Shown: positions 5,989-9,801 of the stretch, piece after piece
Numbering within the stretch: the first letter of the stretch is position 1
How the letters are laid out: each line of letters opens with the position of its first letter
DNA from: Candidatus Roizmanbacteria bacterium CG_4_10_14_0_8_um_filter_39_9
Lineage (GTDB): Bacteria; Patescibacteriota; Microgenomatia; UBA1406; GWC2-37-13
DNA length: 9,801 nucleotides
Assembly (NCBI GenBank): GCA_002784505.1
Contig: PFLF01000111.1
Coordinates: forward strand, 1 to 9,801
Direction of reading: 5' to 3'
Made by a program: the position numbers and the translations under genes
Notes under the pieces: generated by a model
Database searches by the model: none
Seen by the model: the letters and a program-made list of their open reading frames with translations, nothing else
What the model was told of the DNA's origin: nothing

Positions 5989-6068
5989 TCATTTTTTTCT
6001 ACAATAAAAATTATTGATATTGTTGGATTATTGATCGTTCATAGAAAAAGTTAGTAATCTTATCTACC

Positions 6069-6141
6069 ATACTAAATTTGTGCGTAAAAGGTTCAGATGC
6101 CTGGCCTGCCGGCAGGCAAGTTCTCCATTGCTCTAAACACG
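6069..6141. repeat. Left imperfect direct repeat, with a 21-nt insert
   Basis: ATACTAAATTTGTGcGTAAAAG... (6069-6099) and TTCTcCATTGcTCTaaACACG (6121-6141) match, in the same order, 7171-7200 and 7201-7221. The two halves are contiguous in the right copy but separated here by 6100-6120, which holds a GC-rich palindrome. Upstream TAATCTT is also shared. The copies bracket the S66 gene. Confidence 0.7.
6100..6120. mobile_element. Palindromic mini-insert containing GCCTGCCGGCAGGC
   Basis: A perfect 14-bp palindrome at 6104-6117 (GCCTGCC/GGCAGGC) sits at the centre of a 21-nt GC-rich block that is absent from the matching repeat at 7171-7221. The block interrupts the repeat exactly between GATG and TTCTCC. 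Palindromes of this CCTGCCGGCAGG type are, to my recollection, abundant in some CPR genomes, so this may be a dispersed REP-like unit. It has no coding capacity. A low-GC context makes a GC-rich palindrome of this length unlikely by chance. Confidence 0.55.
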
Positions 6142-6162
6142 CAATCTAGAGTTAAGTCGAAT

Positions 6163-6171
6163 TGATATAAT
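6163..6171 (+). promoter_or_regulatory. Extended -10 (TGaTATAAT) of the S66 gene, leaderless
   Basis: A perfect TATAAT (6166-6171) preceded by TGa lies six bases before the ATG at 6178. The surrounding 13-mer AATTGATATAATT (6160-6172) is identical to that before the HD-like gene. No Shine-Dalgarno sequence and no clear -35 are present. Confidence 0.6.
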
Positions 6172-6177
6172 TTAGAA

Positions 6178-7164
6178 ATGAACAAACTTATACCTTCGAA
6201 ACTCAAACAGGGAGATGTGGTAAGAGTCATTGCTCCGTCCCGCTCGTTACAACTTATTGGCGAAGAAACAAAGCGAATTGCAAATGAACGATTTGACGAG
6301 ATGGGATTAACTCTGTCCTTTGGAAAACATGTAAGTGAGACTGATGACTTTGCTTCTTCATCAATCGAATCACGCATTGAAGATTTACATGATGCGTTCT
6401 CTGATAAAAGTGTGAAGGCTATTCTCACTGTCATAGGAGGATTTAATAGTAATCAGTTATTTCGTTATATCGACTGGAATTTGATACGAATGAATCCGAA
6501 GATTTTTTGTGGGTATTCTGATATCACAGCTCTGAATAATGCGATTTATGCAAAGACAGGATTAGTGACATATTCTGGGCCACATTATTCTACTTTTGGG
6601 CAGAAACTCCATTTTGATTATTCTCTCGAATATTTTAATAAGTGTTTATTATCTGATGAACAATTTGAAGTAAAGTCTTCAAAAGAATGGACTGATGATC
6701 CGTGGTATCTTGAGCAAGACAAAAGAGAACCTATACTTAACAATGGGTTTTATATTATCCATGAAGGAAAAGCGGAAGGAACGATAATCGGAGCAAATCT
6801 TTGCACTTTTAATTTATTGCATGGAACAGAGTATATGCCAAGTCCTGAAAACTCAATTCTTTTTATTGAGGATGACTACGAATCAGTCCCTCATACATTT
6901 GATCGAGACTTACAATCACTTATTCACCAGCCGGGGTTTGAGGAAGTCGAAGGAATTGTGATCGGAAGATTTCAAAAAACAAGCAAAATGACAAACGATT
7001 TGTTAAAATAGATTATTGAAACAAAAAAGGAACTCAAGGATTTGCCCGTTATTGCCAACGTTGACTTTGGTCATTCTGACCCAAAAATTACATTTCCCGT
7101 TGGAGGCATCACAGAAATAAAAGCCTTTCAGAATGATATTCAGATAAAAATACTTGAGCACTAA
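6178..7164 (+). pseudogene. S66 family peptidase (MccF/LD-carboxypeptidase-like), interrupted by an in-frame TAG
   Basis: Codons 1-277 carry clear S66 hallmarks: KLKQGDVVRVIAPS at the N-terminus, TVIGGFNSNQL (84-94), the nucleophile S114 in CGYSDITALNN, and the catalytic E231 in LFIEDDYES. A TAG at 7009-7011 (codon 278) then stops the frame. The same frame continues open to a TAA at 7162-7164 with IIETKKELKDLPVIANVDFGH and SDPKITFPVGG, the expected S66 C-terminus including the catalytic H299. The combined length of about 328 residues matches the family, so one point mutation, an amber read-through or a sequencing error explains the break. The truncated 277-residue product would lack the His of the Ser-Glu-His triad. 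Intact relatives cleave murein tetrapeptides or detoxify microcin C-like peptides. Direct repeats flank it. Confidence 0.85.
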
Positions 7165-7170
7165 TCTTCA

Positions 7171-7221
7171 ATACTAAATTTGTGTGTAAAAGTTTGAATG
7201 TTCTTCATTGTTCTGGACACG
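7171..7221. repeat. Right imperfect direct repeat (uninterrupted copy)
   Basis: This 51-nt copy begins seven bases after the S66 reading frame ends and matches 6069-6141 without its 21-nt insert. Differences are mostly transitions (C/T, A/G) plus one single-base gap. It could be a recombination or attachment remnant, or one member of a dispersed noncoding repeat family. Confidence 0.7.
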
Positions 7222-7310
7222 ACCTTGATACATACAGAGCATGTAATTGAAACTTCTTATCTTTCCTTTTTTGGGATGCAGGTTGAGTATATTTACATAT
7301 CTTCACCCCC

Positions 7311-7340
7311 AGCAATTGTATTGCTTAAAAGTGCTATAAT
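7311..7340 (+). promoter_or_regulatory. Extended -10 promoter with adjacent inverted repeat
   Basis: TGcTATAAT (7332-7340) is an extended -10 with a perfect hexamer, ten bases before the ATG at 7351. Just upstream, where a -35 would lie, AGCAAT (7311-7316) and ATTGCT (7320-7325) form a perfect 6-bp inverted repeat with a TGT centre, a possible operator. No -35 match or Shine-Dalgarno sequence is seen. The short gap supports starting at 7351 rather than at the in-frame ATG at 7198. Confidence 0.55.
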
Positions 7341-7350
7341 AAATGCGCAT

Positions 7351-7944
7351 ATGAAAAACAAATTATCCAAGTTTATTGAATGGTACAAAGCACTCCCAAC
7401 CAAAAAAAGTCATGTGGAGTTTATCACCGCTGTACTTTCGGTTCCCGTTATGCTTACTGTGATTATCCTCAACCTCAACAATCTCAACCAGCAGAAAAAG
7501 CAGACGGCAAACGAAAAAATATCACCGATACAGGTGATCATCACGGGAATCAAAGAAAACGGAGAAAAATTGCCCGTAAACACGGTTGATGAGCCGGTCA
7601 ATACTCCAACTCCTTTATCCTGTGTCAAGGAAGTTGGGCCGGTTTCAATCTTTTTTCCCAGGGAAAACGAAGTAGTGACGAAAGATCCACTCTGCATAAC
7701 GGTAGTGACCCAATCAGATTATTGTTCGCTTGTCTGGTCATACAATCTGAACGACAGCGGATGGTCCGATTATACTGATAAAAATATCTGTCTGCACAAT
7801 CTGACAAACGGAGATAAGACTGTCCAACTAAAAATAAAAAGTACTGTTTCACAGGATTCCACAACCCTTCAAAGATCCTTCATTTATCAGGGCAATAATG
7901 AACCTACCACTTCCCCTGTCGCGTCCTCATCAGCTCAACTATAA
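7351..7944 (+). CDS. Membrane-anchored extracytoplasmic beta-domain protein
   Basis: The 197-residue product has a short basic cytoplasmic N-terminus (1-21), one membrane helix (about 24-43, ITAVLSVPVMLTVIILNLNN) and an outside region. After a Pro/Thr linker (75-89), residues 91-180 look like an Ig-like or fibronectin-like beta-sandwich. LVWSYNLNDSGWSDYTD (128-143) and LTNGDKTVQLKIKS (151-164) follow the common Y-x-L-D-x-G-x-W-x-x-Y / L-x-x-G-x-H-T-L pattern of surface repeat domains. Four Cys (91, 115, 125, 147) could form two disulfides. The tail is Pro/Thr/Ser-rich (NNEPTTSPVASSSAQL). It is probably a surface or ligand-binding protein. The start at 7351 is preferred because the longer frame from 7198 begins inside the direct repeat. 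The glycosyltransferase gene follows 40 nt downstream on the same strand. Confidence 0.65.
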   Translation: MKNKLSKFIEWYKALPTKKSHVEFITAVLSVPVMLTVIILNLNNLNQQKKQTANEKISPIQVIITGIKENGEKLPVNTVDEPVNTPTPLSCVKEVGPVSIFFPRENEVVTKDPLCITVVTQSDYCSLVWSYNLNDSGWSDYTDKNICLHNLTNGDKTVQLKIKSTVSQDSTTLQRSFIYQGNNEPTTSPVASSSAQL

Positions 7945-7984
7945 AACCCCCACTCGTGGACTACTATCTGAGAAAAAGAGTATA

Positions 7985-9801
7985 ATGAAGCTATTGTCCG
8001 AAATTAAAACTACTATAGTCTTCTTGTCTACATATCCTCCACGTGAATGTGGCATCGCGACATTTACACAAGACTTGTTTCGTTCAAGTCAAAAAATTAA
8101 AAAATCGGGATTAAAATATAAAGTTGCGGCATTTAATTTGTCCCCCCTAGATACCTTTACCTATCCTCGTGAAGTTAAATGGGAAATTGACCAGAATAAT
8201 AAACAAGATTATATAAACCTCGCAAGAACAATGAATAAAGACAAGTCAATTGTAGGGATAATTCTCCAACACGAATATGGGATATTTGGTGGTTCTGAGG
8301 GAGAAAATATACTTTACTTTCTGCGAGAATGTAAAAAACCCATCCTAGTAACGTTGCACACGACCCTTCCCGCACCTTCTCCCAAAATGAAAGAAGTAAC
8401 GATTGAAATCATTAAACTTGCGAGTAATATCGTTGTGCTTACCAAGCGTTCAAAAGAAATCATAACAAAAGTGTATCCAAAATCCAGAAGCAAAATATCC
8501 GTTATACCCCATGGAATCCACCCCATACCCTTTGCGCTTCAGGATGAATCAAAGGATAAACTTGAGCTGAGCAATCATATAGTCCTCAGCACATTCGGTC
8601 TTTTAAGTCGAGGTAAAGGAATTGAATATGCAATTAAGGCACTTCTACCCATCATCAAGGTATATCCCTCACTTATTTATCTCATATTGGGTGAAACTCA
8701 TCCGGTAATACGAAGAAATGAAGGGGAAAAATATCGCTTGGAACTGGCACGTCTGATCACGAAGATGAATCTCAAAAAGCATGTACGGTTTTACGATCAA
8801 TACTTAAGTCTTCCTGATTTACAAGAATTTCTGCAGGCAACCGACATTTATATTTCTACGTCTATCAATCCGAATCAAGCAGTAAGCGGCACACTATCAT
8901 ATGCTCTTGGGACTGGTCGGGCAGTGATAAGTACCGAGTTTGCTCAGGCAAAGGAGATTGTAATACCTACAATCGGAAGAATCGTACCAATTAAAGATTC
9001 TGCCGCAATGACCTTGGCAATAATGGATCTTCTGAGCGATACACAAAGACTGCACAAAATGGACCGCAATGCATATGAAATGACACGGCCTATGCAGTGG
9101 AATAATGTCGCACTCGAATATACCCATTTACTTATAAGAACCGTTGTTCCTCCTCTCAATATTCGTCACCTTCGCTCAATGACAGATGAGATGGGTTTAT
9201 TTCAATTTGCTTTATATTCTCTACCAAATAAGGATTTGGGCTATACGTTAGATGATAACGCACGTGCTCTTATCGTCTGTAGTTGGCTAATAGAGCATAC
9301 GGGAAAAAGCAATGTCCAGTCACTGTTAACAACCTATCTTGCGTTTATAAAAAAATGCCAGAAGGAAGATGGCAGTTTCATAAACTATATTGGCTATGGG
9401 GATAAGGCACCTACTTATCAGAACAAACAAGAGGATTTGGAAGAAACACAATCGCGGGCAATGTGGGCTCTGAGCGAAGTGATAAACAATCATGTGCTTC
9501 CCCCTCGGCAAAAAAAAGAGGCACAAAAAATATTTCTGAAGGGGCTTACTAACGTTTTACACCTTACTCATCTACGCGCACAGGCACATGCAATTAAATC
9601 TTTCACTCTTGTCATGAATCAATTTCCAAGCCATAAAGCAATAATAAAAAAATGTATTAAAAAGTATGCCGACTCTTTGCTAAGCTCACTCAAGGAACAT
9701 TCTATCAAGGACTGGATATGGTTTGAGAGTTCGCTTAAATACAATAATGCACTCCTTTCGGAAAGCCTGCTCCTTGCAGGCGAAAGTATGAAAAATACCG
9801 A
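7985..9801 (+). CDS. GT4-type glycosyltransferase fused to an alpha/alpha-toroid domain (3' truncated by window edge)
   Basis: The frame runs 605 codons from the ATG at 7985 to the window edge without a stop. Residues 16-31 (TYPPRECGIATFTQDL) are a recognised opening of a GT-B glycosyltransferase group. QHEYGIFGG (95-103), HTT (125-127), IPHG (174-177), the donor-phosphate loop FGLLSRGKGIEYAI (204-217, with K211) and SGTLSYAL (301-308) complete a GT4-like domain to about residue 385. The remainder has GYTLDDNARAL (420-430) and DWIWFESSLKYNNALLSES (577-595), typical of six-hairpin glycosidase-like toroids, with acidic D423/D424 and E581. Relatives act in polysaccharide or mannoside synthesis; a cytoplasmic sugar-nucleotide-dependent enzyme is inferred. 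A weak purine-rich gagaaaaagag precedes the start, so it may be co-transcribed with the surface protein. Confidence 0.88.
   Translation, partial: MKLLSEIKTTIVFLSTYPPRECGIATFTQDLFRSSQKIKKSGLKYKVAAFNLSPLDTFTYPREVKWEIDQNNKQDYINLARTMNKDKSIVGIILQHEYGIFGGSEGENILYFLRECKKPILVTLHTTLPAPSPKMKEVTIEIIKLASNIVVLTKRSKEIITKVYPKSRSKISVIPHGIHPIPFALQDESKDKLELSNHIVLSTFGLLSRGKGIEYAIKALLPIIKVYPSLIYLILGETHPVIRRNEGEKYRLELARLITKMNLKKHVRFYDQYLSLPDLQEFLQATDIYISTSINPNQAVSGTLSYALGTGRAVISTEFAQAKEIVIPTIGRIVPIKDSAAMTLAIMDLLSDTQRLHKMDRNAYEMTRPMQWNNVALEYTHLLIRTVVPPLNIRHLRSMTDEMGLFQFALYSLPNKDLGYTLDDNARALIVCSWLIEHTGKSNVQSLLTTYLAFIKKCQKEDGSFINYIGYGDKAPTYQNKQEDLEETQSRAMWALSEVINNHVLPPRQKKEAQKIFLKGLTNVLHLTHLRAQAHAIKSFTLVMNQFPSHKAIIKKCIKKYADSLLSSLKEHSIKDWIWFESSLKYNNALLSESLLLAGESMKNT

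Noticed and set aside
6093..6434. Minus-strand frame across the S66 promoter and N-terminus
   Set aside because: It is antisense to the conserved S66 N-terminus and ends in the palindromic insert; composition is not protein-like.
7198..7350. Upstream start of the surface protein gene at 7198
   Set aside because: It begins inside the right direct repeat. The internal ATG at 7351 gives a normal basic N-terminus plus membrane helix and has an extended -10 ten bases upstream.
7343..7354. Three-codon reading frame (ATG CGC ATA TGA) overlapping the start at 7351
   Set aside because: The -10 at 7335-7340 predicts transcription from about 7347, so its ATG would not be in the mRNA.
7410..7864. Alternative frames on both strands within the surface protein gene
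   Set aside because: They overlap a gene with a good promoter, membrane helix and beta-domain pattern; none shows a recognisable motif.
7981..7986. TATAAT overlapping the glycosyltransferase start codon
   Set aside because: Transcription from it would start inside the gene, past the ATG, and the next in-frame start would be a TTG or much further in; it is treated as coincidence.
8175..9526. Several minus-strand open frames beneath the glycosyltransferase
   Set aside because: They are shadows of one long coding frame with clear GT4 and toroid motifs; they lack domains and promoters.
1..9801. CRISPR array, tRNA, rRNA or riboswitch
   Set aside because: No regularly spaced repeats, cloverleaf or rRNA-like sequence was seen by eye on either strand.
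1..9801. Alternative genetic code with TGA read as glycine
   Set aside because: TGA ends the HD-like, deaminase and transposase frames at positions that fit their families, and no conserved gene here contains an in-frame TGA.

Overview
The window is AT-rich and gene-dense, with short genes, a decayed IS200/IS605-type insertion, a GCCTGCCGGCAGGC palindrome and a glycosyltransferase opening with the TYPPRECGIATF signature. TGA ends several intact genes, so a code with TGA read as glycine is unlikely. Together these fit a Candidate Phyla Radiation bacterium (Patescibacteria, perhaps Microgenomates). This placement rests on impression, because no rRNA or other marker gene is present.

Left part (1-2630): the 3' end of an unrecognised gene meets a minus-strand cupin gene tail to tail. 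The cupin diverges from a two-gene operon on the plus strand, in which an HD-like protein and a CDA-fold nucleoside deaminase overlap by ATGA. A Fic-domain gene follows behind an excellent sigma70-type promoter. Its Fic motif has Tyr in place of the catalytic His. It also carries an N-terminal inhibitory-type motif and a C-terminal helix-turn-helix-like segment, and repeats near its promoter suggest autoregulation.

Middle (2631-6177): an IS200/IS605-like element keeps both structured ends, but its transposase has lost the segment that should carry the HUH motif. Its right end lies just upstream of a complete NCX/YrbG-type Na+/Ca2+ antiporter gene. A convergent minus-strand gene encodes a PP-loop ATPase-like protein with a four-Cys cluster. 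A gene graveyard follows: a short membrane-anchored ORF and a probable ABC-permease C-terminal remnant.

Right part (6069-9801): an S66 (MccF/LdcA-like) peptidase gene is broken by an in-frame TAG just before the segment with its catalytic His. It lies between two imperfect direct repeats. The left repeat carries a 21-nt palindromic insert that the right one lacks, so the pair reads as a filled and an empty site. Beyond lies a membrane-anchored extracytoplasmic beta-domain protein. The last gene, absent its 3' end, encodes a GT4-type glycosyltransferase fused to an alpha/alpha-toroid domain. These two may form a cell-surface module.

Across the window, at least seven start codons lack a Shine-Dalgarno sequence and lie 6 or 10 nt downstream of a -10 hexamer, often with an extended TGn motif. 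This points to leaderless or nearly leaderless mRNAs as the main initiation mode here. I found no CRISPR array, tRNA, rRNA or convincing intrinsic terminator. I see no clear new multi-gene defence system. The strongest leads are the His-to-Tyr Fic protein with its promoter repeats, the leaderless promoter layout, and the filled/empty repeat pair.
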